Source: Dentipellis sp. KUC8613
Lineage: Eukaryota; Basidiomycota; Agaricomycetes; Russulales; Hericiaceae
Assembly: GCA_002286715.1 (NCBI GenBank)
Contig: NSJX01000012.1
Coordinates: 576,140-640,139 of the forward strand
Reading direction: 5' to 3'
DNA length: 64,000 nt
Position numbers and translations under genes: made by a program
In this document: positions 21,564 to 35,196 of the stretch, piece after piece
Numbering within the stretch: position 1 is the stretch's first letter
How the letters are laid out: each line of letters opens with the position of its first letter
The notes under the pieces: model-generated
Told to the model about the DNA's origin: nothing
What the model saw: only the letters and a program-made list of their open reading frames with translations
Databases searched by the model: none

Positions 21564-22106
21564 CGACTATAGCCCAATATTCTGATCAAGTAGTTATAAT
21601 AAGCAACGCATCTTATCTAGTTTCGAGTCATGGGGGTAAGTTCGAATTCACTCCGCTACTACTTACCACGTAGCGATTGAAATTGGAGGGTGCTAGCAGA
21701 GATCAAGATGAAAACGTGTGAGCATGAAGTACACACTAGTTTTCGAAATGACGCTCATATGATATCCAACCATCCGACCAGTTCGCGCTGCGATTGGGAA
21801 GATGATTGCGCTGCGGAGGAAGCCCTAGGCCTCCGCAGCACAATCCACAAAAAGGTTCAGTGGCAGTGATGCGACGGCACTGCTTCCCCTCGGTGCCGTC
21901 TGCCAATGCGTGCGCAGTGACGTCTATTTGCATGAGTTCTCCGAGAGCGCTCGTTCCATTCGCTACAGAAACGAGCTGGATAGGCGCTGCGGCCCTGGAT
22001 ATCAAGATGCCGACGTCTCATAAAGCTGTCGCTGGCCCAATCCGTCCTCGTCGACTTCTCTCCACCATCTTCCCCCACTCACCTCTCCGTCACCTTGTAA
22101 CAGGCG
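21564..22106. other. Intergenic, promoter region of family member 4
   Basis: No coding signal. A weak TATA-like CATAAAGC at about 22019 sits 88 bp before the next ATG, at the spacing seen for sister genes. Confidence 0.45.
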
Positions 22107-23437
22107 ATGGCGATAATTCACGAAAAATCTGATAAAACAGGCGAGTTTACCGGTTGGGCAGAAGATACCATGCCAGAGGCGCCTCCGGCATACGCTCCTC
22201 CACCCGGACCTCCGCCTCAAGCGTCAAATTCTAACCAACCAGGAGGCTATACCGATGAGAAAGGGCAAGGCAGCAGCCGCGGCCTCGCGGATGCATACTA
22301 CGCTCCCCCTCCCGACAGCCCGCACGCCTCAGGATCGTCTCCCTACCCCGCGGGATCGTCATCCCAGAGTCCTCCCCAAGGATTCTACCCATCTCCGTCT
22401 GGCTTCTCCCAGGGTGGTTCGCCCAACCCCGACGACGCGAATGCCGGGCAACAGTTTCCCGGCTTCACCTACGCCGGCAAGCCGCCCGCGAAGCGCGACC
22501 CGCTCAACCCACCTCCCGCCTCCTTCTCGCGCCAGCCGGACCCGCAATGCGCTTACCCACGACTCCGCGAGCCCGTCCGCATCCCCGCGCAGGACAAGAA
22601 GACCCTCGACAAAGGCTTTATCCCCATCTTCCCCGCGCCGCAGCTGCTGATGGCGCACGACGTGCAGCCCGCGGACGTCTCGCGCCTGCTTGAGGACTGC
22701 CACCTCATGAGCGCTCCGAGTATGGGACAGAAGATCAGCGCGAACGTTGCGTCGCTCGCCATGAGCATCGGGGCTCTCCCGGGTTTGCGTATCACGCGCA
22801 CGCTCGCGGGCCTCGTGAAGCGGGGAAACGTCGACGACGTGGCGGGCCTCCTTGAAGTCTGGGACGAGGCGTTCTTCGGGCCGCGCAAGCTGCGCCTCAC
22901 CATGCAGCGCGGCAGGAACAACGACGATGATTCTTCGTCGTCCAGCTCGTCAGATTCGGACTCCGAGGGCCACCACAAGCATAGGAGATCTCACAGTGGA
23001 GCAGATGCGTACAATGGCAAGGCTCGACCGGGATCCACAGGACTGGGCGGTGGAAGGATCGTCGTTGGGGGCAGCAGCTTGGGGATGCGGGCAGAGTTTG
23101 GAAGAGGCTTCGGTGGAGGTGGCCGGCCTGGTCCTGTTGGTGGACTGGGTGGCGGACTTGGTGTGATCGCGGGAGCGATTGGGTCGAGGATGTCGATGAG
23201 GGAGGAACGCATAGCAGAGAAACGCGCGTATCGTGACGATCGTAGGGCCGAGAGGAGAGCAGACCGTGCGCAGAGAAGAGCCGAGCGTCGTGCGCGGAAG
23301 GCAGCCAGGAGGGTGAGTGAATCTGTCCAATTCGTCGAGCGTGCGGCTTCTGACTCCGATCGTAGGCTGTATGGCATAACGACGGTGTCAGCGGTAGTGT
23401 TGACGAACGCATCTATCTCGTCATTTCGAATCGGTGA
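22107..23437 (+). CDS. Family member 4, PPxY/YLVISNR family, unknown function
   Basis: 425 aa in two exons (22107-23312 and 23366-23437). It begins with TGEFTGWAEDTMPEAPPAYA, with the PPxY motif at about residues 25-30, and then APPPGPPPQ and a Ser/Pro/Gly-rich region. FPGFTYAGKPPAKRDPLNPP precedes the core IPAQDKKTLDKGFIPIF and DVSRLLEDCHLMSA, then EVWDEAFFGPRKLRL, a long Ser/Asp tract, a glycine-rich spacer and the basic helix RAERRADRAQRRAERRARK. The separate last exon ends SVDERIYLVISNR. It is closest to members 2 and 3, from which it is now separated by about 17.5 kb containing the mobile blocks. The function is unknown. Confidence 0.88.
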
Positions 23438-24156
23438 CACGTCTTCGTGGCTCCGGGGTGCTTCGACTCAGCGAGAGAAGTATTGGAGGTAGCGGACTTG
23501 TAGGCCGATTTTTGTGTACATGCTATACCCACGTTCGCCTTGACTTGTTGAAATCAGGCAGGATGCTTGAACAGAGCGTCAGATTGTTGCAGAAAACCAA
23601 AATATTGCACTTGCCTTGTTCCATGTTTCACGTATCAATAATGCGTGACTGCGGGAGCAACGCGCGATGCACACGCTGCGTCCAGCTCCAGGCAACGTGC
23701 TGCGCTTCTTGTGCTCAGAAGGGCGTGAAATCTCTTTGCACGTTTGTCAGGTGCTTATGAACCTAGGAGCAGTGCGAGCGGGTGCCTTTACAGCCTCTCT
23801 CGTTCTACTCTACCGAGCGAGTTTGAATCGCTTTGGGCCATCGCGCAGGAAGGTTCGAGGACATGCAATCGAGCTGTACCATTATGCATCAATCGGGCGC
23901 GTCTCTTGGATATGACACGTTTAAGTGAGCCGGCTGAGGTGGGTGCATGTTTTCCTTAATTTAGGTGCGCATCAGTGCTCACACACTTCACCGGTGACTC
24001 CCCGCAGCTTCGCGCAGGGTTTCATATCGACAGGTGATATCGCGACGTATCCATATCCACAACAGCCCCCCGCAGCGCTCAGAGCGACTTAATAGCGAGG
24101 CGCGCATAGTTACCGTCGGTTCCATCGCAGTTGTATCCGCACCCCGCATCCTTACC
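23438..24156. other. Intergenic
   Basis: I see no gene or clear element between family members 4 and 5. Short open frames lack recognisable content. Confidence 0.5.
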
Positions 24157-25150
24157 ATGTCTTTCACGAACACTCCAGGCAGACGCAGGTCCGACCCGGA
24201 CGACAAGGAGCTCCCACCCCCCGCCTATCGTGCGTCGCTCGGTGGCCCTCCAACGCACGCCCATCATAGTCGGCAAGACAAATGGGATCAATTCGGAGCA
24301 GTTCAAGGACCATCGTCCAGCGCTCGCGGCTCCGGCCATCGTAGCTCAAAACGCGCGGCATCCTCACCTAATGTCCCCATCAAGGGAGATTACTTCCCGA
24401 CATTCGACCACCCTCGCACCAACTCTCCACAGTCCATCGAGGCTCTTGACCCCTGCAAGTTGGATGGCTTCACTTACACAGGCAAGGTGGTCTCAAACCG
24501 AGACCCTCTGAAGCCACCACCACCGGCTCTCTCCCGCCCTCCAAACCCCGAATGCACCTACCCTCTCCTCCCCCAGCCCCTCCGCATCCCAGGCCAAAGC
24601 ACGCACCTCAACAGCGGCTTCCAGCCACTCTTCCCCGCGCCGCAGCTCCTGCTCGCACACGACGTGCACCCGAGCGACATCTCGCGGCTGCTCGAGGACT
24701 GCCACATCCAGGGCGCGCGCAACCTCGCGGAGGACCTCGGCGCGAACGCGGCGCTGGGCATGAGCCTCATGCCAGGCCTGTTCGCGGCGGATGCAATCGT
24801 GCGTGCGGTGACGCGCAGGCGGAAGCACAAGGTCGCGGATCTGGTGCGCGTGTGGGACGAGGCGTTCTTTGCGCCCCGCAGGTTGTGTGTGGCGATCGAA
24901 TATGAGGGGCTGGATGGAGCGAGGTTGGGTGGAGAGGCGGAGTCGAAGGGGTATGGGAGTGATGGTGTGTGTGCCGGAATGTCCAGGGAGCCTGTAGAGA
25001 AAGCAGCGCGGCGGCAGCAGAAGGAACAGAAGAAGGTATGTTTCGTATTCAACCATTTTTAGCATTGACGAGTCTGACTTCAGCACGTAGGCTGCAAAAC
25101 GATCTAGGCAGTCTGTAGGGCGACTCTACCTGGAGATCAGCAATCGTTGA
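24157..25150 (+). CDS. Family member 5, PPxY/YLVISNR family, unknown function
   Basis: 312 aa in two exons (24157-25035 and 25091-25150). It is a divergent, shorter member. The N-terminus carries LPPPAYRAS (PPxY at about residues 22-26). The core reads GFTYTGKVVSNRDPLKPPPP, then RIPGQSTHLNSGFQPLF and AHDVHPSDISRLLEDCHI, a glycine/alanine/methionine-rich segment and RVWDEAFFAPRRLCV. The acidic Ser/Asp tract is absent and the basic helix is reduced to AARRQQKEQKK. The 19-residue last exon ends GRLYLEISNR, the only copy with Glu in place of Val. Retention of both terminal motifs despite loss of the middle spacer suggests these are the constrained parts. Confidence 0.85.
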
Positions 25151-26521
25151 CCGATTTGCCGTGTGGTATTTATTATATTTTTATGATGAAGCGTCGTATA
25201 CGAACATACCTTGTAACAACCGCTATTCGTTGAATCTTTTCATTTGCACTTGCCTGACCTCTGACATGGTTGACTAGGATCCTATACACGGCATGGCGAG
25301 GAGCCAGTCTCTCGCTTCAAAGAGGTATGAGAATTTGACGCATTGACGTACTACAGATCCTCGAAAACATATGGAAGCGCTTTGGTCGCTTCTCCACTAG
25401 CGGCGATCGACCTACACCTAGTCCGCATGAAGCTAGTCGAAGTTCATTTGCGAGGCATCGTCTTCATCGGGCGTCTTGAGCGCCCCGGCGCGTTATCTAA
25501 TCCCGACGGCTTCTGTCAAAATACCATCTGGCGATGCGGACATCTCACCACGCACTTATCCAGAAAAGCATCACACCATGGTGAACTTCCCTTCAAGAAG
25601 CTTCATTTTTGTGCTATCCCCTTGCACCTAGATACAGCTCTCGCAAATGGAGTCAGAAGCGCGACGTTCTGACTCTTGACACCACCGACTCGTTGGCCTT
25701 CAACCAAACTTCAGTATCGGCATTTTCATGGCTGTGACCGAACTCACCTTCTGAAGTCTGCATTTTCTGATCTCCCGACGGGGATTTGGATGCACGAGAA
25801 GCCTTCGGAGCACAGCATCCTTGAGTGTGCACGATCACCCCATGCAGTGCGGACTCAGGCTGCTGCGGAATGCTTGTTCCCCCCGCATCATCCAAGTCAC
25901 CGTGGCCATCCCCTTTGTCTCGTCGATTCTGCGCGCTGTATCGAACATTCCGTCAAAGCCAGAGCTTCTCTGCAAGCAGCTCCAACACACACCTGTCGTA
26001 TTTTTCTTATCCCATGGCACCATAGAGGCTCACTCCCGCGCGCTCGACCTTGCTGCACCAGCAGCTGCAGCCTCTTATCGACACAGCCCCATCCGCGAAG
26101 CATCCTCCGAACCGCCACTTCGCCCCCACCTGCGGGTCACCCAGACAACACCAGCAAGCCCAGGCCAGGTAAGTCGCATTACGACATCTCAGTGCTCAGC
26201 GCTGGGGATTCGGGAGCCCCGTCCAGCGCACGCAGCACAGGCGGCAGCACTGTCCCGGGGCCTCCATTCGACGTCTTCGGGCTCCAACGCGGGCGCGGGC
26301 TATTCCTGGCCGTGCGCCGTGTCCGTAAGTATACGCGTACGCAGTCCGCGTCTTCCGGATGGAAGACTATTGTTCTGTGTGCGGGCGCGTGCCTGTCACC
26401 CGCGGAGGCAGGCATGGGCTATAAGGACGCCTTGTTCTCTCCGCGTCCGTGCTTGCACCCACTCCCGCCATCCAGATTCCACCAGCCATCCGTACCTTCG
26501 TCTTTCCTTTGACTTGATACC
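25151..26521. other. Intergenic, promoter of family member 6
   Basis: About 1.4 kb without a supportable gene. The long frame that starts at 25821 is a shadow of the following gene and has no ATG-proximal support. Confidence 0.5.
26420..26426 (+). promoter_or_regulatory. TATA-like box of family member 6
   Basis: TATAAGG lies about 100 bp before the ATG at 26522. Confidence 0.5.
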
Positions 26522-27482
26522 ATGGCGGACTACGCGGGTTCCGGTTATCGAAACGACAAGGCGTATCCACCAGATTACGCACCTCCTCCTGGTCCCCCGC
26601 CCCTTCCTCCCACACATCCCGATCAGACACCCTACTCCCCAGCTCCCTCCAACAACCCCTACTACGCCGACTCCGACGCCGCCGGCCGGCCGCCCTACAT
26701 TCCCTACACGCCCACCTCCGCGAAGTCGCCCGCCCCGCCCCGCGCGCCCTCGCCTCTCAACCTTCCTCCAGGCGCCAACTCCACCGACCTCGAAGAGCTC
26801 AAAATCGCCGCACAAGAAATCCCCGGGTTCACCTACACCGGCAAAGCGCCCCCAAAGCGCGACCCGCTCTCCCCGCCGCCCGACTGCCTGCGGCGTCCTC
26901 CACCGCCCGCCCCAGCGCTGCCGTACACGCGCCTCCCGGGCGCGATCCGCATCCCCGCGCACGGGAAGCACCACCTCACGTCGGGCTTCGAGCCGATCTT
27001 CCCCGCGCCCGCGTTCCTGCTCGCGCACGACGTGCGCCCGGGCGACCTCGCGCGCCTGCTGGAGGACTGCCACCTGCTCGGCAAGCTGCACCCCGCGCAG
27101 TACGTCGTCGGCGGGCTCGCGCCGCTCGTGCTCGGCGTCGCGTTCATCCCCGGCTTCTTCGTCGCGCAGGCGATCAACTCGGGCTTCAAGCGGCGCCATG
27201 TCGAGCAGGTCGGCGATTTGGTGAAGGTGTGGGACGAGCTGTTTTTTGCGCCGAGGGGGCTGCATGTGTGGGTGGAGAAGGGCAAGGCGCAGCAGCGCCG
27301 CGAGGAGCTGATGCCGGAGGCGGGCCCGTCGAGGGCGGGCGTGAGTCCGGAGCAGGAGGAGGCTATTAGGAAGGTGCGTTGGTGTTGGTTTCTAGGCGAT
27401 GGTGATGGTTAGCTGATGAGATGGTTTACAGGAAAAGAAGAAAAACCGCGATCGCCTGTTCCTTGTCATCGACAACCGGTGA
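26522..27482 (+). CDS. Family member 6, PPxY/YLVISNR family, unknown function
   Basis: 300 aa in two exons (26522-27373 and 27432-27482). The N-terminus has AYPPDYAPPPGPPPLPP, a PPxY motif at about residues 17-20. A proline-rich region leads to IPGFTYTGKAPPKRDPLSPP and the core RIPAHGKHHLTSGFEPIF, AHDVRPGDLARLLEDCHLLG, a hydrophobic Gly/Val/Leu stretch (GGLAPLVLGVAFIPGFFVAQ, about residues 198-217) and KVWDELFFAPRGLHV. The Ser/Asp tract is missing. The last exon is the shortest (16 residues) and ends DRLFLVIDNR. The hydrophobic stretch is the most membrane-like in the family, but it contains several Gly and Pro residues and I would not call it a membrane helix without a prediction. Confidence 0.85.
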
Positions 27483-27909
27483 AGCAGAGTCCTAGCTTGA
27501 CTCGTCACCTTTATACCACACAAATACCTCGATACCATGCATTGCATCTTCCTCCTGCTGTGGAACTTACCAATACAACCCTCCCCGCCTCCCCCGACAC
27601 ACCAAAGTCGAATAAATGCCAAAGGCGTCAAGTGTGTAAATTAGAACGCAGAGCCTGCTAACAATCCAGTAAAGCTATTAATCTTGCCTCGTGCGGCGGC
27701 CGTAGGGGATTATAAAGTGCGAGTAGAGCGGTCATCAGAGTTTTCGTTTTGAGTCGTTCGTTTTCGGGTCGTTCTTGTCTTGTTGAGTGCGGATCCCATA
27801 TTAGACACGCCCGCGCGGAGCGGGCGGAGATATGCTACGAGAAAAGAAAGAACAGTCAGTCAGTAGGTTAAGAGGAGAAATGAGAGACTCACTGCAGTAT
27901 ACAACAGCA
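27483..27909. other. Intergenic between two 3' ends
   Basis: Convergent spacer between family member 6 and the F-box gene. No gene is seen. Confidence 0.5.
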
Positions 27910-29318
27910 TTACTTCAAAGCATTAACAATACCCAACTCCACCCCCTCCGCATCGCACGCCCTCCTCAGCACCGGAATAAGCGGGTGTGCACGCCCGCCC
28001 TGCGCCAGCAGCAGCGTGACACTCTCCAGCGGCTTCCTGACCTCACCCTCCCCAGCACCAGCACCCTCCCCCGCCTTCCTCCGCCGCAAATACTCCACCA
28101 GCACATGCAGCGGCGTCAGCTCATCCACCCCAATCGCGACCTCCTTCACCCGCGCAGGCAGCGCGCGGCGGAACAGCGCCGCGCCGGCCCACGCATCGCG
28201 CACCTCCAACCTTTTCAACACAGGCACATACCCGAAGAGCCGCTGGAGCTCCGGCGGGCACTTCGTCGGCAGCGAGGGGATGGCGAGCGCGGTGAGGCCC
28301 GCGCCGTGCGCGGCGAGGAGGACGTCGAGCAGCTCGGGGGTTGGCTGGCGCGCGAACGTGAGCGAGCGCAGTGCAGGCGTGGACGCAGTAGGGTTGAGGA
28401 GGTAGGTGAACAGCGCAGGCGAGGCCGCCGGGTCGACGTTAAGCTCGAGCTCCTCGATGGCGCCTGCGTAAGGGGTGACGTCCGGCGGGAGCACGGGCGC
28501 AGCACCGCGAAGCGCGAGGTGCGTCACGTCCGGGAGGAGCGCGAGCAGCTGGAAGAACTCGCCGCAGGTGCCGTCCGCGCCGGTCCAGTTCGCGAAGGCC
28601 AATTTCGTGACGGCGCGTGTGCGCGGGGCGGCGAGGAGCGCGAGCGTCTCCGCGTCAAAGGACGACGGGCGTTTCGTCGTGCGCGCAATGTCCACGTCCA
28701 GGGCGGATTGTGAGGCCGACGGGGCGCTGTAGAGCGCGATGTCGAGCGTGGAGACATTGCGGCACACCGAGAACGCGCGCGCGAACGTCGCGGCGCGGAG
28801 GCAGCCCGGCTGCGCGGGGTCGAGCAGGACCTGCAGCGTGCGCACGTTGTCCGCGAGGCGCGCGCCGCGCGCGCCCGATGTGACCGTCTCGATAAATGTC
28901 GCGCATGCGCGCTCGGAGCGCAGGGAGAGCGTGCGGAAGAGGAGCGACTGCGCGGGGTGCGACCACGCGCGGGAAACAAGTGCGCATGCGCGCAGGAGGG
29001 CGGCGTCGGTGTTGGTGTCGGTGTCGGCGGTGGCGTGTTCGAGAATGAGATATAGTACATCTGTGTTAATTTGCGGGAGAGACGTGTAGTTTTGGGAACG
29101 AGCGACGTCGCGGGATGGGGTTGGTGTCGGTGAGCTTGGGGTGGTGGTACTCGTACACGGAAGCGAGAACGCCAGGTCAATCTCAACGGGTTTCGGCGCC
29201 AACTGTCGAGATCCACAACCACATCAACATCCGCAACACGAAAGCGATGAATAAAAAAGACAGGACTCACGAACGACGGCAGCACATCCCAAAACCCAGC
29301 AAAATTCAAGTACCCCAT
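27910..29318 (-). CDS. F-box-like protein
   Basis: About 445 aa. The main exon (from about 29201 to 27910) has an F-box-like segment near its start: LPQINTDVLYLILEHATA followed by LRACALVSRAWSHPAQSLLF. After it comes a leucine-rich, repeat-like region without strict LRR consensus, as is common in Agaricomycete F-box proteins. F-box proteins recruit substrates to SCF ubiquitin ligases (family knowledge); no substrate can be inferred. The main exon has no early ATG. A short first exon starting at 29318 (MGYLNFAGFWDVLPSF) joined by a GTGAGT...CAG intron supplies one and fits a TATA box on the same strand near 29450. Confidence 0.7.
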
Positions 29319-29443
29319 GACAGCGGTCGGCACGAACGATCAAAAGAGCGACCTCGCTGGTGGTACGTGGTGGTACGAGAACAAGAGAAAAGAGAGAACG
29401 ACGCGTACAGACGAGCTACGTCCGCATCCATGGCTTCTGCCAG

Positions 29444-29452
29444 GTTATATAC
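29444..29452 (-). promoter_or_regulatory. TATA box upstream of F-box gene
   Basis: On the minus strand GTATATAAC stands about 130 bp before the proposed ATG at 29318, which supports the short first exon. Confidence 0.45.
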
Positions 29453-30366
29453 GGCGGCGAGAGTCAAGAAACTGGACTCGGAAAGCAGAAACCGTGACCG
29501 TGTACGCGTGCCGCCCTCGGAGATGAAGCGCGCACGGCTGTTGCCGCGCCGCCGACGCGCCGGGTCCCCCCATCTTTGCAATCGCACACCGGCAGTGCAT
29601 GCGCACGGGCTGCTGGCAACGGTCCCCGGGTCGCTGTAGCCCGTCGAGGTGACTCTCACCAGCCCGCTGCGCGCGCCAGCATGCATACGAACGACACATG
29701 TACAGAAAAGAACCAGAAGACGTCAACGATTTTCCTTTTCTGCTGCCTCGTTGACTCACATGGGACGCACGCAGCACCTGCCCATTGTTTCCTCCGAGCC
29801 TGACGCTGCGCCGTCGTCACAAGGCGATCGCGGCGTACGTATTTGCCTCTTGCAATCACCCGCCTGCGGTGTATTTTCGTCCATTGTGCACCGCGGATCC
29901 TTCATCTCCGGCGCGAGGATGCAGGTGCAGCGTCGCACGCGTACGGGAGTCGCGACTCGGGTCGGAGCCTCGGATCCTCGAATCCTCGCAAGACACCCAT
30001 GTCCGCCGCCGGTAAGTACCACGAAGCCTGCGTCCATACGATCATGACGTTGACTCTCATGGGATGTCGACACACTCTTGCCCAAGATACCTGACGGATT
30101 ATGCACATCGTGCGATGTTGCTTCCAATGCTGGGTCCTCGGAATCTCGCACTCACCAGACGCAGACGGATCACGCACGTGGACGCCGACCATCATAATCC
30201 CGCACCCACAAATCATAAATGGAAGCACATGTACATTGTTTGCACACCTGTCTTGGCTTTGACTGCAGATTACACACACATACACACCGAATGTCTATAT
30301 GGTCCGTTAACTTCTTTTCCATATCCCTCTTACAACAACAACCCCGACTCCAACTTCAGCACCCGT
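29453..30366. other. Intergenic
   Basis: Upstream of the F-box gene and downstream of enolase. I see no further gene here. Confidence 0.5.
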
Positions 30367-32134
<1,768 letters not shown>

Positions 32135-32532
32135 GGCTGGAGGAGATGAGGGGGATGAGGAGAAGAGAGGACGGAGCGACGGAGGGTATTTACGCCCGCC
32201 CGAAACGGCGATTGACAAGTCTGGGGCATCTTCTCACGCTGATTATCGTACCCCAAAGGCCGAGGCTCTCATAAACACCATCCAGCGCGGACTCTACCTC
32301 ACGAACACTCTAGCTTTCGTCTGGTGCTCTCCCGAGCCTCGAGCCTTGCTCAATTTATAGCTTTCGCAGCCCGGCACATACTCACGCTGTCCGGGTGCCC
32401 TGAACTGGTCAGCTGAGCACACAGGTACCCAGAGCAACCAAGGTGGGAACCACATGTCTAATCCTCCGAGAAGAAATGCGCCAGATCGCGCTATAAGCCA
32501 TAGATAATTGTCAGACCATATCCATACGCTGA
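32135..32532. other. Enolase promoter region
   Basis: About 400 bp upstream of enolase and downstream of the NOG2 gene. Short open frames only. No sharp TATA box is seen at the usual distance. Confidence 0.45.
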
Positions 32533-34832
32533 TTACCTCTTCCTCCGCTCGCCATCGCGCCCCTTTTTGCCCTGCAGCGACTTCATCAATGCTGCTTTTG
32601 CACGGTTCTTGTTCTTCACGTTCGCTCCCGTGTAGAAGTTCTCCGCCTTTTTCTGTAACGCGCGATGTGAATTAGCAGTGCCATAACGAGGGAATCAATC
32701 ACACGTACTTTGTTGGTCTTCATACGAGGCTCCTTCACAGGTGCCTTGGAATCGTCCGAGTCTTCTGCAACTTGGGGATTTCAAATTAATATACTTCAAC
32801 GATCCACTGAACCGAATAGTTGGCTTACCTTCTTTCGACGCCGGTGACTCCTCAGCCTCAGCCTCAACCTCAGCTTCGACCTCGCCTTCCCCACCCTCAG
32901 GGAACACATCAGCCCAAGCCAGCTGCTCTTCCTCCTCTTCACCTTCCGCTTCACTTCCTTCATCCTCATCCTCATCCTCCTCATCCTCACCCTCCTCTGC
33001 CCCACTCACCGCGCCCTCCCCATCCTCCACCTCCAGCGGCCGCACATCCTCACCCACAAACGTATTCTTCTGCATAATCGAGCCCAAATTCTGCCTCACA
33101 CTCGGCACATGCTCCTCCGCCTCCTCCACCTCCTTGCCCTTGCCCTTCGCCTTCGCCTTCCTCGCGCGCTCCTTCGCCTCCTTCGCATTCAGGCTCTCCG
33201 AGCGTTCCGGCGGGGGCACAAAGTACGGGATGCGCCCGCGCACCCAGTCGCTCAGCACGACCTTCGCCGCGCCCTCCAGGTCCGGCTCGCCGCCCTTCAG
33301 CAGGCGTCCCTTCATGCGCGCCAGGCGGTCCAAAAACTCCTCCGCGCTCCACGCTTTCGCCGGATCCGCCTCGTCCAGCAGCGGCACGCCGTACGTGCGC
33401 GCCAGATAGAGCGGCTTCACGCGCTCGAGGAGCACGGGGACGTGCTCCGAGGGCGTCGGCAGCGCCTCGACGCGCACGACGCCCTTGAGCACGGTCGCGG
33501 TCTGCGAGTCGTGCGCGGACGAGGGCACGATGCCCGGGCAGTCGATGAGGTAGATGCGCCGCGTGAGCGTGATGTACTGCCACACCTTCGTCTCGCCCGG
33601 CACGGGCGCGACGCGGCACACCTTGCCGCTCTTGAGCGTGTTGATCACGCTGCTCTTGCCCACGTTCGGGTACCCGACGAACCCGACTGAGATCTGCTTC
33701 TTGTCCGCGTGCAGCTGCGAGAATTGCCGCAGCAGCTGGATGAGCGAGCCCTTCCCGAACGAGTGGTTCGGAGACGCGTGGAAGGCGATGGTGGGGTAGC
33801 GCGGCGTCAGGTGCTGCACGTAGCGTGCCTGATATTATGCTCGTCTCAGCCATAGAGTTAAAAAAAGGAGACGTGAAAAAAGACGCACAGTGACCCAGTT
33901 CGGGACCAGATCGCACTTGTTGATGATAAGCACGACCTGCTTGTGCGCCTTCTCCTTGCGTATATACTCCAGCACGCTCTCGCACATCGTCCCGAGCGGG
34001 TCGCGCGCATCGAGGACATGCAGCACGACGTCCGACGAGTCGATGACCTTGTACAGCTCGCCGTAGATGCGGCGGCTCGTGCCCTTGGCGTAGATCGGCT
34101 CGTTGTAGTCCGCATGCGTGATCGCGAACGCGCTCGTCTCGCCGGCGCCCGCGTCGAGCGCCTCCGCCGCCTCATCCGCCCCGGCCGCGCCCATCTTGCT
34201 CAGCTCCTCGAAGGTGCCGACGTCCAGCCGCGGCCGTTTTCGCTGGGCCTTGGGCCCGAATGTCTCTTTGAAGGATTCGGTTTCGACGATGTGCGGACGC
34301 TGCATGCGATCGCATGAATTTATGAAACGGTTCGAAAGAACTGCAGCGAGAAACGCACCTTGCGAGCGCTGGGATTCAAGTCGTCGTCGAGGAGCTGCAT
34401 CGGCAGTTTATTGCGGCGCAGGAGCACAGAGTACGGGTCATGCTGCTTCCCCTGCAAGCTCGTCCTAAACTGGTCCAGCGCCGTCTGCGAAATGACCCTC
34501 GTATTCCCTGCCCCCCACACGTCCGAAAATCAGCACCCCCTCCCAACCATAAAAACAAAAACACGCCGCTACGCACCAAACCACCGCCGATCGGGCTGCA
34601 CCCTGCCCGGCTTCGCCTCGTCCTCGCCCTTCTGATACGCGGCCGCCTCGACGATCTTCCCATCGCGGTCGCGCACGGCCTTGCCGCCCGTAAGCATCTT
34701 GAGCCGCTTCACGGTCTTGCCATCGCGGTAGAAGTTCTCGCCCTTGACTTTTCCGAGCCCGTGTGTGTGCGCGGAGGACGAGGAGCGCGCCTTGGGCGAG
34801 GAGGTTGTTGGTTTGCGTTTGATGGGTGCCAT
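32533..34832 (-). CDS. NOG2: Nucleolar GTP-binding protein 2 (NOG2), ribosome assembly GTPase
   Basis: A circularly permuted GTPase of late pre-60S ribosome assembly, acting in nucleolus and nucleoplasm. The N-terminus has the NGP1-type block [18 protein letters not shown], then [10 protein letters not shown]. The permuted motifs follow in order: DARDPLGT, G4 INKCDLVP, G1 [17 protein letters not shown] and G3 [25 protein letters not shown] precedes G1. After the GTPase comes IPYFVPPP, a long acidic Glu/Asp-rich stretch and a basic C-terminal tail ([19 protein letters not shown] and GRDGERRKR). Several short introns are present. The start at 34832 gives [14 protein letters not shown]. The length and order match the eukaryotic NOG2 family. 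Confidence 0.95.
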
Positions 34833-35196
34833 GGTTCGGCGCCTTACGCTAGGCGGGGTTTTGGGTATCGCTGGCTGTGAAGCGGGAAGATGCACGAGGG
34901 AGGAGGGGGTGCGAGGAGTATAAGGCCTAAAATGGTAACGGGGAGAAATTCACTGGGCGCCTATGATTTGATATGTCTTTTGATTATTAATCATTTACTT
35001 AGAGAGAGTATATAACTATAACCTCAAGGTTAGACGACAGATATTCAGCTCAATTTCTTACTATTAGCACCTGCATGTACCTCCAGGCTCCAGGACAATA
35101 TATAGGATTGAATGTGTCGCGAACCAAACTTCACATGCATATACAATACAGAAAACAAAACAGATTGTCAAAAGTCCCAGCCAAACCAATTTGCAA
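34833..35196. other. Intergenic
   Basis: AT-richer spacer between the NOG2 start and the 3' end of the RS-rich gene. Nothing further is seen. Confidence 0.5.

Noticed and set aside
25821..27224. 467-codon plus-strand frame overlapping family member 6
   Set aside because: Frame-shifted shadow of a GC-rich coding region. The other frame carries the family motifs and a TATA-placed start.
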